From Phymatolithon calcareum (taxonomy: Eukaryota; Rhodophyta; Florideophyceae; Hapalidiales), in assembly GCA_977006965.1 (NCBI GenBank), contig OZ345385.1, positions 248,001-312,000 on the forward strand: a DNA stretch of 64,000 bases, given 5' to 3'. Positions 1 to 10,180 of this stretch are shown here, piece by piece. The position numbers and the translations under genes are program-made. The notes under the pieces were generated by a model. It was not told where the DNA came from and made no database searches. It saw only the letters and a program-made list of their open reading frames with translations. Positions within the stretch are counted from its first letter, which is position 1. The number at the start of each line of letters is the position of its first letter.

Positions 1-1
1 C

Positions 2-76
2 TGGTGGGTTTCTGAGTTGGTTGCCCGCCTCGGCTTCGAGACCGGCTTCCGAGTTTATACAGAGTTGCTGAAGTAG
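2..76 (+). pseudogene. Possible C-terminal end of a coding region entering from the left
   Basis: An open frame runs from the window edge for 24 codons and ends at TAG (74-76). Its residues (WWVSELVARLGFE, then TGFRVYTELLK) look protein-like, but the piece is too short to identify. It could be the last exon of a host gene or chance. Confidence 0.22.
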
Positions 77-387
77 TCTAGAGTATAGCAATTAGGCTTT
101 CTAGATACTTGCCATTTTGTAATAAGGTGCTAGATGGCAAGAGTAAGTTGCCATCATGTCTATAATTACACCTTCAACAATGTCTACTAGGCATAAGGAC
201 TAACATAATAGAGCCAAAACATAGAAATACATAATGGCACCAAAGTATAAAAGTATAAAATTACTGTAAGGCTAAGAAGTATAAGGATCCATAACATGCT
301 TAAGTGCTATTGCCTTACAACCACCCCTGCCAGGAATCAGATAGAAACGAAGACCTGCCATGCCCACTAGAAATTAAGTGCAGTAAC
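77..387. other. No recognisable feature
   Basis: AT-rich sequence with no coding frame, repeat or element end that I can support. Confidence 0.4.
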
Positions 388-870
388 TGAGAAGGTACCA
401 TGTGCTCCAACTTGAGGAAAGCCGACACCTTCCTAATCGCATTATACTATCATCGAGAGTTATCAGTTACCTTATTCAGAATTGCATAATATCACGTCAA
501 TGGCTCGCGCCACTTCCTTCTCTTCGGTAGGGGTATATGTAGGCTCCTTCAGGGTTCTATTGAGTGTACCAATTGCCTATGCTCCTTGACTTCCAGTTTC
601 GATGAGTTCCTAGTGAAATGAACTAGATACCATCTTGCGCAAAGAGTTCTGTGACTGCTTTCTTTACTCTTCATCGCTTGGTGCGGTGAACCCTTCTTGG
701 ATAACTTTATTTTTCTTGCTCGATGTTCTCCTTTTTTCTCTCAGACTCGTCGAAGGCTAGGTTTAAATTAAGGGTCAACTGATATGTTCTCGTCTCGAAT
801 GCAGTCAAATATTTCGAGTTTGATCGATTGTCGAACACGGGACAGTCTCAAAGATCTAGAGTACTTCCAG
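388..870 (-). mobile_element. LINE-D 3-prime fragment
   Basis: Minus-strand sequence matches the LINE-D tail seen at 37.07-37.72 kb (minus) and 63.28-63.72 kb (plus). Shared parts are the coding end (ALNRTMKKPTWT-like) and the 3-prime UTR motif reading ggtgccgactttcctcaag on the element strand. It is 5-prime truncated and full of stops. Family membership rests on similarity between copies inside this window. Confidence 0.6.
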
Positions 871-1317
871 GGAGTTGTAGTTCTAATTGCCTGTCGCGGA
901 TTGCCATACTGCCACGACTCACGTTAAAAACGTGAAAGAGTTATGTTTATTGCAGAGATGATTGTTCTCTTCCTCGCGGATATTATTCCGGTGCGGAAAT
1001 CAGAGCCTACGCCTCTGATTTTGCAGGTCAAGCACGGGAGGTTCTTTACGTCGCTTGCGGCAGAAAATAGAGACGAAAAGAGATTGATCGAAAATTGAAA
1101 ATCGCATGGCTGAACAAGATAACTGCTGGGTTAGATCGACGCTCATATGAAGAGTAATAGTAATCTCTTCCACTTCGTTCATGAACAAACGGAAAGCAAT
1201 CGAGACATGAAGACCAATTGCTACTCTTTATCTTCAGCCGCGACCGAAATCATCGAACTTTTTCTTGTGCGTTCCTCAATGTGCTCGAATTTCCGGGTGC
1301 TCATCAATGTAATCTAG
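871..1317. other. No recognisable feature
   Basis: Mixed-composition sequence between a LINE-D fragment and the pseudogene at 1.3 kb. Only short chance frames are visible. Confidence 0.35.
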
Positions 1318-2409
1318 TCAAAGTCCATGTGTTCCATTGAACATCTCAAACGATCGAATGCGAGGCTCCATGACATGATTAAAACTCGGTTTGATCTTAA
1401 ACTTTCTCTGACCCTTGCCCGCGCCATGCACGGGCACCCGCAGATGCAGCCTCATTTGCTGTGTCGACACGTAAGGCTGGACATCATCTCTATATCCATC
1501 AAGCGGCGGTGCTTGAGAAATGTTTGTGGCAATTATGGCCCTGGACACTTCTCGAAGATATTTCTCCCACGTTTTTAAGGAATCGATCTCCACAAGAGCA
1601 GTAATAAGTAAATAGACGAGACTATCCCGTCGAAGATTGTAATCGCCGTGCTGTACAATTCACATCCAAACGCCGGTGAAGTCGACGGCCTTATCGCTTC
1701 GCGACATTTTTCGCGTGTCTCGCACTTCGGGCTGCAGTGCGATCTTTGGCGGGTAAAGTCCATCACAGAAGTCAAATACCTGGAGCCGAATATCGAGAAC
1801 ATATCTATCAACCAGCGACCTTGGTGTAAAAAGTGAGGCGACGAGCGTTAATCATCTCGGTTTCCAATGTAGCCGCATACATCACAAGCTCGCCAGGGTT
1901 CATGCCGGGAGAATCATCCACAGGATCGGTGAGGGCAGGGTGTATAAACTGACGATCCACTTGAAACTCATTGTACGCAGAGAGGACTAAAGCAAAGTCG
2001 AGAAAGGAGAGCAGTGTGTGCTTCTTCTCAAAATGACGCTGTTGCCAGGAATGGACGGCGCGGATGTGGGCGCTGACTTTTATCGACAGTGTTATTGAAT
2101 GTCGTGTATATTCGGCGCTCTTGTAAACTTGTTCTACAATCTCCACGCGATCTGCTCCTTCAATTCATGGAGAAACTCCATTGAAGAGAGCAGATTCGCC
2201 ATCTTGTTGTCGGCGATTACGGTTCGCGACGGGCCGCCGAACTGCTACATTTCCGTCGCGCGAAGAGTCTCGCCTCAATGTATCTACTCATGCTGCCCCC
2301 GATACTTGTTATCGGGGGTGGTGGCTTTGACCCACTGGGAGAGGACTCCTATTGCGTGGTTTAAGTCGAGGACTGACTCGACCAGAGGGCGAGCAGACGG
2401 TGTACGCAT
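1318..2409 (-). pseudogene. Pseudogene of unrecognised protein family P1 (copy 1)
   Basis: I do not recognise the family. A coding frame of about 360 codons runs from an ATG (2409-2407, MRTPS) to the stop at 1318-1320, interrupted by stops and two apparent 1-nt indels: a missing G near 2146 and a change in a T-run near 1825. A second copy at 27.74-28.10 kb aligns codon for codon over the N-terminal 120 residues, including FLHELKEQI and IVEQVY, which shows that this was protein. Three of its stops lie where the other copy has Tr (TGG), while copy 2 has TAG where this copy has TGG. A further TGA lies later in the frame. The C-terminal part includes RYVLDIRLQVFDF and TWEKYLREVSRAI. No catalytic motif, membrane segment or zinc site is evident. 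It may be a host family or an element-encoded protein. Confidence 0.6.
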
Positions 2410-2456
2410 GGTCGCTGAGCTACGCGGGCGTCCGGTGACGGAGTAGCCAACCTTTG

Positions 2457-2970
2457 ACGGACAGTCGCCGACTCCTGTGCCTGATCCAGACAGCTACACA
2501 ACGACGAGAAATCATGGCCTTCAAATTGCTGAGAACTAACAAGGAGAAGGAACGTATGTATTCAAATGAAGTTCTCGAAAGCAGAAACAGTCAAGAATGG
2601 CACCACAAGAGGAAATAAATCGCGCCGATGGAGACCAGAGAGTCGTTTAGTAAAGATGTAAAGCATATCCAATCGAACCAGTCTTCGAAAACACTTCGAT
2701 CTAAATTTCTGGCAATGGAAGGAGACAGCTTAGAATTGAAGCAGAAAAGGAAAATCCGGTACGATAAGACAGGAGAGTTGCCAGCAATCCTCAAGTTCAC
2801 CAAGGTGAAGCACAGGGAACTCGCGCTGCAGTATACTTTCGAAAGATTCCCACAGGTGTCAACAAGTATGGCAGAAGAATTTGGCACAAGAGCCAGAGAG
2901 CATATGGAGACCCTGAACGCAGGCTAGCAGGGTACGACTTAGAAGGAGAAAAACGACTAGATGCAAAAAA
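2457..2970 (+). mobile_element. LINE-B C-terminal fragment, 5-prime truncated
   Basis: Encodes the post-RT C-terminal domain: RLRLLC-like start, METRESF, KRKIRYDKTGELPAILKF, LALQYTFERFPQVST, then stops. It matches the corresponding part of the LINE-B copy at 49.5-51.1 kb. The 3-prime end and poly(A) are missing. Its left edge abuts the upstream flank of the P1 pseudogene. Confidence 0.65.
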
Positions 2971-3944
2971 GGCTTTAGATGAGTGTGGAGCGCAAGACTT
3001 ACCGCTCCAGCTGAGTCATCGATTCGTGTCCTATTGGTTGTCGTCGGAATACAAGATGGCATTCTGTCGTGTTCGTTTACAGTTCGTATACTAAAAATAG
3101 CACTCGCATTGGTAAAAGTTCCTATTGGTTGATATTCCTTACATCTGCTTCTCCCCGGTTCGTCTTCAGCTCCCTGTCTTCTTTTCGTCATCTTTACATA
3201 CCGCCGGCATCCGTTCGTCACGCTCCTGGGGCTCGCAGCATATCAGAATAAGTACAAAAATTGATGTGGTTTTTATGCTTAAGGCACGTCACAGCCCCAG
3301 CCAGATGCGGCGTTCCCGCTCTCAGGATTACATTACACCTCAAGACATCTCACGGGGTGATTACAGCATTATCTGGACAAACTCGCTGGCCAATTAAGAC
3401 CGCCCTCAATACTCCTTCCGCAGGTCCGATGAGGATGCTCGATTTGATTGATGCGCGGAGCTATTTTCGCCCCTAGCGCCTGATCCGCTTAACCGTGACA
3501 TTTCGCCGAGCAGAGTGGGGATTCATGATCGCTTCGCCATTTTTCGAAGACAAAATCCCGTTCTGCAGCTGTTCGTCAATCGGAAATAGGCTCGTCTACC
3601 AAGAGTCTCCATGTGTCCACCGAGCAAATGCCCGTTGGGTGCGGAATATGAAAAAAACGGGGGCATAACATGCGGTCTTGTGAGGAAGCTGTCCAGCCCC
3701 AACGGCGCTAGGGCAAAGATTTCATTTTGCAAATGAATGAAGTTTCTTTCGGACCAGACAGAAATCTGCTGGCTCAGCAGCCTAATGATGACAGAAACGA
3801 ACAATGTCATATGATAACACCAGGGATGCCTTGTGCTCATTTTACTGTACTGTAGTAATTTCTTCTTTGAAGAATATGCGCCGTGCAATAGCATAAAAAA
3901 TTTTACAAGATCTAAGATAAGCTCCGTGACCTCAGTCAGATACG
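2971..3944. other. No supported gene
   Basis: Several overlapping short frames on both strands lack any motif or conserved copy elsewhere in the window. I see nothing I can name. Confidence 0.35.
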
Positions 3945-3952
3945 CTCCGGGC

Positions 3953-4353
3953 TAGGGGTCGGACCGGACAGTTTGACATCCACTCCGTTCTAAATATTGA
4001 AAAATGTTCGATCCGCTTCCGCGTTTACTGGCTAGTCTCTCAAAATCAATCCGGTCAACCTCCTTAAATTGGTGGATGAAGCCCAACCCGTCCTGTACTG
4101 TGTCACGTATTTGTTGACTTTTTCGGATCAGCATCCGCTTCAAAATTCAAATCTTAGAAATTAGTTTTTTTTCCTTATTTTCAATCGGATTCGGCTTTAC
4201 GATTCTAAAAAAATCCGTTCCGCGCACGATTATTTTAATTATTTAGAGGTTCCATTCCGCTCTATCCGTTTTCCACAATGCCTAGAGTAATCCGCCCTGA
4301 TTTCCAAAGTTTATTAGTAAAACTATGGATTATGCGGTCCGGTCCGACCCCTA
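3953..4353. mobile_element. hAT-type MITE (non-autonomous DNA transposon)
   Basis: Perfect 17-bp terminal inverted repeats, taggggtcggaccggac, lie at 3953-3969 and, inverted, at 4337-4353. They are flanked by near-identical 8-bp sequences, ctccgggc (3945-3952) and ctccggcc (4354-4361). An 8-bp TSD and a TIR beginning T/CAGGGG are hallmarks of the hAT superfamily. The 401-bp interior is AT-rich and non-coding. A hAT transposase remnant lies at 40.36 kb, but I cannot show that it mobilised this element. Confidence 0.75.
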
Positions 4354-4370
4354 CTCCGGCCACTAAAAAT

Positions 4371-4714
4371 CCTCATGAGCAACCTGGAAGAATACCTCGG
4401 AAGATATCAACTGACCAAAGAGGAGATTGAAATCACTGAAAAGCTCTAGAAAAGCTTCTCTTCTTCACTATCGTCTTTTACGACGACATGGAATAGACAA
4501 GGCGTCAATTGAGGAAATCTGATCAGTGGACCCCAAGCTTTTCCCCCCGCCCTTTTACGGGAGAGGGTTTTTGCAGCTAGGGCTACGACGTTAACCCGGG
4601 TTACAAGTATTTGAATATATGATCGAAGCTACAACGTAGCTGCTGGAACGCATCTCCCTTGCAGTCTCATGAGTGTTAATGAGGGCGTTTAATAAATTCC
4701 AAATTCAAAAAAAA
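4371..4714 (+). mobile_element. LINE-A 3-prime fragment with target-site duplication
   Basis: A 5-prime-truncated 344-bp copy of the full LINE-A at 52.2-55.8 kb. It encodes the last residues (NLEEYLGRYQLTKEE) and carries the same 3-prime UTR ending in an A-run. The 9-bp TSD actaaaaat lies at 4362-4370 and 4715-4723, directly beside the hAT MITE. One frame change interrupts the short coding end. Confidence 0.88.
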
Positions 4715-4723
4715 ACTAAAAAT

Positions 4724-5188
4724 TTTACGAATATTTAAATATGATACCCGTTTCGCGCGCTGAATTATCCAGTCTCGTATAAACTCTTCAGAGTTGCAGC
4801 TATGTAGTTTCGAAGTACAGCCAGCCACATATTGTAGCCCATTTTTGGCAGTTTGTCCAAAGTTACACAGTAAAACTACGATTTGAAGCTCGGGTTCGTC
4901 TCCGTGTACATAAAGTCCCGCGCAGAGACAGACACGCTTCTCGCTTCGAACACAACCCTAGGCGACAGAATGTTCAATTTCTTCAAAGTATCGAAACGTT
5001 CATACTGCTTTTCTCCACAATGCCCTCTGGTCAATCCTCAGAAGCGCAATCGCCGATCTTATCATGGGAAGGATAACATTCATCCTGGACGGTTAAGAGT
5101 CTGCAAGCCTCACTTACTGCATTGCCGTTACTCCAAGGTGAGGCTTTGGGAGCTCTCAAAAAATAAAATCATCAAATATCCCATTGCC
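4724..5188 (+). other. Probable LINE 3-prime UTR debris
   Basis: Around 5090-5172 the sequence aggctttgggagctctc followed by an A-rich stretch resembles LINE 3-prime ends in this window (compare 41.46 kb). The rest has no recognisable content. Confidence 0.3.
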
Positions 5189-6195
5189 ATTTTTTAATTG
5201 CAGTTTATTTAAAAGTCTCACTGTCTTACGGATATATGGGCAAGGCTTTCTCAGTTGCTAACTTCCAGTTTGTAGACCGCTGAAACCTACCTCTTGCCAT
5301 AAGCGGCAGGGGAAGTTTGGAAACTAGATCTTCGTACCTTCTATGTGGTGTTCTTTTGAGCTCGCTGCTCGTGTTCCCGCTATTAGTCGTGTGACCTGAG
5401 GGACATCTGCCTAACTTTTCGCAGCTTGATTCCAGAGCAGTCCTTCTTCGTTTTCTATGCACTCGATGATGGTATTGCTGAATAGCAAAAGCCTGTTAAG
5501 TGCTCTCTAGGTGTCTGGTCTTTTGTCTCCTTTCAGTTCATATCCTGGCAGATTGATTTTTAGAGTTGCCATATGCTGTCGAGATCGGTTTCCAAATTTT
5601 TCCACCAAGCTTGTTGTCGACACCTGCGGAAATCTTTCGCACATGTACTGCAGCTCTAATTGCCTGTGCTTCACCTTCGGGAGTTTGAGGATTGCTGGTG
5701 GATTGCTCGTCTGGTCATACGGGATTCTCCTCATCCTCTTCAATTTGAGATAATCCCCTTCCACTGTGAGAAATTTTAATGGAAGCATTTCTGCAGACTG
5801 CCATACTTGAATGAGTTTGGTTGCTTCCACAAGCGGACTTGGCATCTTGAAGTCAATGATTTCCCGTCCTTAGAGGGGGGAGCTCATTGCCTTAAAGATG
5901 CTGAGTAGAACAAAGGACAAAGAAAAGACGTACCTACAAAAGCCGCCTGAGAGCAGTCTGCCAGACATTCCTCTGGAGAGAGGACCAAACATTTGCCGGA
6001 AGAACGCTAGCTCAGCTTGCTCGGTGGTCTTCGCAAATGTCTTCTGTCAATGGCGTTAGACGCATTGGGTATTCCCAACGTGGCTGGATTAATGTCTTGT
6101 ACACCTTGATGCACTTTTGGATGGTCAGCATTTTCTGGAATATTCCAAGTACACTCATCTCATACACGGCCCGACCTTGCCTTCTTCAGGCGAAA
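5189..6195 (-). mobile_element. LINE-B fragment: RT thumb to 3-prime end
   Basis: On the minus strand the order is the RT-adjacent thumb (LKKAR, GIFQKMLTIQKCIKVYKTLIQPRWEY, MFGPLSRG), then the C-terminal domain (RRIPYDQTSNPPAILKLPKVKHRQLELQ, RFPQVSTTSLVEKFG; about 5840-5510), then a 3-prime UTR ending gacttttaaataaact at about 5190. The copy is 5-prime truncated and has frameshifts and stops. It corresponds in order to the LINE-B copy at 49.5 kb. Confidence 0.72.
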
Positions 6196-6218
6196 ACGGA
6201 ACCTGGAGAGAAGCAAAA

Positions 6219-6462
6219 ACAACGAGGGCAAGGATGAGGACTTAGAACAAGCACAGAGGGATATTCGATACCTCGAAGATCACGAATTGCTGAACGTGCC
6301 AGCGAAGAGGGGCGTGGATGGAAATGTCACAAGGATGAGAAACTGCGAATCTATTGGGCATGGAGTGAGACAGAGAAGGCCAAAAACGCAAAATCGCTGA
6401 GGAAGTGAGCGACAATCCAAACCCCGTAGTCCAAATGAAGTCGAGAAAACGCAGACTTTGAT
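6219..6462 (+). other. Short coding-like segment, unidentified
   Basis: A plus-strand frame reads DEDLEQAQRDIRYLEDHELL and continues to a stop at about 6397. It looks like protein but has no recognised domain, and may be LINE debris. Confidence 0.25.
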
Positions 6463-6711
6463 TTTTGATTGATTGCTTTATTCCTCTAAAAGGCTAGCAC
6501 GTCTTGAAAGCAACATGCGACTCCACTTGCTGTGGTCGGAAGCGTCTGCTATGACCGATTCGATACCTTGGTTTGGGATATCGCCAAGGAGAGAAGCATA
6601 TGTTCTGGGTACGCATTGTAGCAGTATCCTGTGGACGAGCTTTTTCTCATCCATGCGTAGAACATGTCCTAGCCATCTCCAGCGGCGGTCCTTAAACACA
6701 AACTTTGGGCA
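6463..6711 (-). mobile_element. RTE/CR1-like LINE C-terminal fragment with 3-prime tail
   Basis: The minus-strand frame contains RRWRWLGHVLRMDEKKLVHR, the signature found after the RT domain in RTE-like and related LINEs, and ends about 60 codons later. The tail reads gaataaagcaatcaatcaa with short TGAT/CAAT-type repeats rather than a plain poly(A), as in RTE elements. It is a different lineage from LINE-A to F. The 5-prime part is missing and abuts a LINE-C fragment of opposite strand. Confidence 0.72.
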
Positions 6712-7050
6712 GTCAAATGGTTTTCTTAGTAGCTTCCCTCCACGAAAGCTTTCGGCATGTATCGAAAACTACGAGGAACTCGCAGCGATGCTGCTGGAGG
6801 TACTTCAAGTCAACCTAACGCGACCACAGATGAATGATAGAGCAGAAAAGGAAGTGAAACAAGCGATGGACAAATTAATGAGGGTAGAAAGAGAGATGCA
6901 AATGGAAATGATGGTGTGATGATGGAGGCGATATGCTGCAGTATTCCCTGGAAGTTTTACGCGAAATGCGAAGCTGCTCTGGTGTCGGCGTGCGCTGGCG
7001 TTGAGGTCTTCTAAAATAAAAAACCTACAGTTGCCCCCTGCTTCACCTGT
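6712..7050 (+). mobile_element. LINE-C C-terminal fragment and 3-prime UTR
   Basis: Encodes FPPRKLSACIENYEELAAML and QVNLTRPQMNDRAEKEV up to a stop at about 6918, then the LINE-C 3-prime UTR (gcgttgaggtcttctaaaat). It matches the tails at 36.9-37.06 kb (plus), 60.5 kb (plus) and 32.1-32.4 kb (minus). A frame change near 6735 breaks the conserved KWF-to-FPPR stretch. Confidence 0.66.
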
Positions 7051-7059
7051 CGTATCATT

Positions 7060-7490
7060 TTCGTATCAGATTTCATTCGCGTCCAAGGGAGACTCCAAGG
7101 TATGTGATTTCTGCGGCTGGCGTCAGTGTTTCGCTTGCTGTTTTCTCTGATTCTAGAATCTCGCTTTTTCCCTTTTCGTATTCCATGTCATACGCTCTTC
7201 GGCCCAACGAGTAGCTATGTCCAGCATACCTTGCAATGCAGCGGGTGATTTCCCCGACAGAAGAACGTCATCTGGGAATAAGAGAGCGGGGATGTCCACC
7301 CATGTGCTCGGAACCTCGCTCATACGCTCGGCGAGCTCATCCATAGACTCGGTCTGAGAGGGTGGCTCTTGTGGTACACCCATGCCAACTAAAAACCACT
7401 TCTTCTCGGCATATCCAATTGCTGAAAACCACGAGGGTGAAAGAAATGCCGCGGCCATCGCGCAGACCTCGGGAGGCAGTCTGTATTACC
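7060..7490 (-). mobile_element. LINE reverse-transcriptase fragment (LINE-B/A type)
   Basis: The minus-strand frame (7458-7153) shows LPPEVCAM upstream, SPSWFSAIGYAEKKWFL, motif B remnant GVPQE, MDELAERM, and motif C as FPDDVLLSGK, where FADD is expected. A frameshift follows, then YLGVSLG near 7080. About ten residues of motif B are deleted. It is a dead fragment. Confidence 0.75.
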
Positions 7491-7492
7491 AT

Positions 7493-8230
7493 TGCGCAAC
7501 CACCCGAACATTTTTCATGAGGGCATCGGGGCTCATGATGTCCACGTACCCCTCGTCCAAGAGACTACATGATTGCCGCAACGCACTAGATCCCAAGCAT
7601 CTCACATTTAGCGAGAAACAATGCGCGGCTCAGGCAATAAGTTTGGCACTGGAGCAATTGAATCTTCGGAATGCAACTTTTCGGCCAACGTCAGGAGCGA
7701 TTTCCTCGGTAGTACTGCATTTTGCTGCTCCACCAATAACCGAGATCGCAGCCACGAAACCGCTGAATAAGACCCAAACGCCACCGAGTCTATTCGAATC
7801 ACGCGAACATGCGCACCAGGAGCAACCGCTGCTTCGACTGCGTGTTTTTCTAGTCGCTCCATCGATTCGGCTCGCCATGCCGCAAAATAAAAACACCAAC
7901 TCAAAACACACACAGATCTCTCCACGACACTATGATAAATAATCGCAAGTTATACTTCGACCAGTCACCCGGGGAAAAGAAAGCCATATTATGTCTCGAT
8001 TGCGTAACTCTTGACCGAATTGAAGTTTGCAATAAAGAGCTCCAGGCTTCAAATGCCGATCCCTCTTGCGACGCTGCACGCGCGCCTCGAATTTGCAAAG
8101 TCTCCAGAGTCTACGCGCGTGCCTAAAGTCTCCAGAAATTCGCCGGTCTTGATCAGAATAAACTCTTCTTCCCACACGTCTACTCCAGCTACGTGACTGT
8201 GAATGATTGCGTGATTGCAAGACTGTTCTT
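7493..8230. other. No supported gene
   Basis: Both strands carry 60-190-codon frames here, including a minus-strand frame from 7866 with a hydrophobic stretch (GGVWVLFSGFVAAISVIGG). The frames overlap each other, have no recognised domain and no second copy in the window. I leave them unannotated. Confidence 0.3.
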
Positions 8231-8453
8231 CTGGTGTCTAGATTGTCTTGCTACTATCCAGGAATATGTGCTTCCTGGTGAGGTTGCAAGAGCTCGAGGT
8301 TTCGTGTCCTGCAATTCTTGTGTCTACCGTAATGACTTATTGCGTGGCTACAAGACCATTCATCTGGTGTCTTGATTGTCTTGTTACTATCCAGGAATAT
8401 GTGCTTCCTGGTGAGGTTACAATTGCTTTTGTTTGCGTGGCCTGCAATTCTTG
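8231..8453 (+). repeat. Tandem direct repeat, 90-bp unit at 133-bp spacing
   Basis: 8231-8320 and 8364-8453 are about 90 percent alike (shared core: actatccaggaatatgtg). The spacer and following bases also align weakly, so the duplicated unit was probably about 133 bp. No coding frame is kept in both copies. Confidence 0.88.
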
Positions 8454-8936
8454 AATGTGCTGTACCATGCAATAACTGGACTGTGTTACTCATGTCCATT
8501 TAGACTGTTCTCACTTCCCTACATAAGCCAACGATTACCGTAGTTTGTTCTAGTGACAGAGCAACAGATACGAGCTCATGATACCGAGCTCTAAGAAGGT
8601 TACACTTGATAAACCGATTGTTCATGTGTTTATCTGATTGCCCCCTATCTTTTCAAAGTGACACATTTCAAAAATGTCCGTTCGCGACTCGTCAGTGCTG
8701 TGATCGTCCAGGGCGACAATCGCATCCGCAACATCTTCTTATGAGGGCAAGAATCCATACAGAGCATGGGCAATCTTTGGCATCTCCACCGAAGCAACGA
8801 TTCTTTTGACATCATCGGACGGTCTGCTGACGCTGAGGAAACTGCATGTATGCTCCTAGAGCTTAAAAAACTGTACGCGATGAGAGGATTGAAAATAACT
8901 TTTCAACTCGGCCGTCGTGTGGCACTCGACCCATTT
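8454..8936. other. No recognisable feature
   Basis: Flank to the left of T1-A. No coding, repeat or element signal that I can support. Confidence 0.35.
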
Positions 8937-9193
8937 CTAGTATCTATTTTACGGGAATTTTCCCTCAATTGAGGGAAGAGGTTCACTTAATTTTTGCTCA
9001 TGAAATTTACTCGCTATCAACCGCACCAACAGCGCCAAGGTCATAGATGTCTTCAGCATGCTTAGTGAAGCAGTTCCTAACAGTATAAATCTGGCAAATG
9101 TGTGTTGTGGCACTATCAAGCGTATTACATTGTGAGAACGCAAAGGTCGAGGTCTTGCATTTTCAAGCTCCGCAGTTGCTTTGCACAGCAAAA

Positions 9194-9382
9194 TGTAATC
9201 AGTGGGAGTGAAAAGAGAAGGTAGGGTTTATCTTGAAATGGGTGATTATCTCTGTGATGCGATGATGAGGTGCCCAGTCTAAGGTGCGATCAGGATCGCC
9301 GCTTCAAATGGGCAGGGGCGTTATGATATCACAGAGAATGTAATTGTTCCTAATTACTCTCGTGCAGCATTGCGTGTCTACA
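9194..9382 (-). repeat. Gypsy 3-prime LTR
   Basis: 189 bp, same length as the partner LTR and differing at four positions. On the coding strand it follows a purine-rich gtatggggcac, the likely polypurine tract. A small perfect hairpin, atacactc gaa gagtgtat, sits just inside (9389-9407). Confidence 0.93.
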
Positions 9383-10180
9383 GTGCCCCATACACTCGAA
9401 GAGTGTATTAATCATTGATGCGCAATGTTTGCTTGGCCTTCTTCGCCAGCTTTTTTTGCGTGTGTCGGACAAAAATGCTGCAAGCTCTTCGGGTACATCT
9501 TCATGAAGTTCTTCTATTTTCTGCCACGTCCAGTCACATCTGTCCGGCAAACCTGACCACTGAACTTGTTCGAAGACTCCATCTGATGCTTCTCCTATAT
9601 CCACAAGTCTTTCGATTATCTTGTACTTAGTCTCGGAGTGTTCTGCTTGTTTCGTCAGCTCATTGCTTGCCTTATTTCCATCAACATCAGCACGGTACAA
9701 TTGCATTCTGCTGGCATGGACCCGATCCGTTTTCCCATCCACTATGCTTGTTACATCGTAGACCAGTTCGCTGACAATTGCAGTCACTCGCTTAGGACAG
9801 ATCCATTTGAACTGCAGTTTGTGCTTCTTCTTCTTGCCGTCCGGAACGCGTACAACCACAAAATCACCTAATTGAAATTGGTGACTTACTATGTTAGTGT
9901 TTTTGTTGTGTTGCTTGATTTGCTTCAACCGATTCTTGCTGACCTTTTCCGCGACATCTTTGTGCATGTTCTCGATTGAAGACTGAAGCGTGTTAATCTC
10001 GAGTAATTGCATAGCCCTTGCCTTTTCAATGCTTCTCATCTTTCCATTATGTGCCTCGAAGCCAATGACAAGTTGTGTACGCATTGGCTTGATACCAGTC
10101 ATGACTTGAAGCGGACTTCTGTATGTTCCATCGGTGTTCGAACCCGGCCTCTTGAGGAGACATTCGTGATAACGGTCATG
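9350..10180 (-). pseudogene. Gypsy integrase C-terminus and chromodomain (frameshifted from pol)
   Basis: This frame continues the integrase after a frameshift near 10180. It contains the piece before the tail (SPLQVMTGI, similar to the P-x-F-TGL block of such elements), a GPY/F-like region (LGDFVVVRVPDG, KWICPKRVT), and a chromodomain of about 53 residues (YKIIERLVDIG, VQWSGLPDRCDWTW, HEDVPEEL). Integrase chromodomains direct insertion to modified chromatin in chromoviruses. The frame runs on into the LTR and stops at 9350. Confidence 0.85.

Noticed and set aside
5182-5891. Apparent 7-bp TSD (cattgcc) around the LINE-B copy
   Set aside because: The LINE-B homology continues past 5891 to about 6195, so the match is coincidence.
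7382-7942. 186-codon open frame on plus
   Set aside because: Its first part is antisense to a LINE RT fragment, and the rest competes with minus-strand frames. No domain is recognisable.
8193-8499. Short frames in the direct repeat
   Set aside because: The frames are not kept between the two repeat units.
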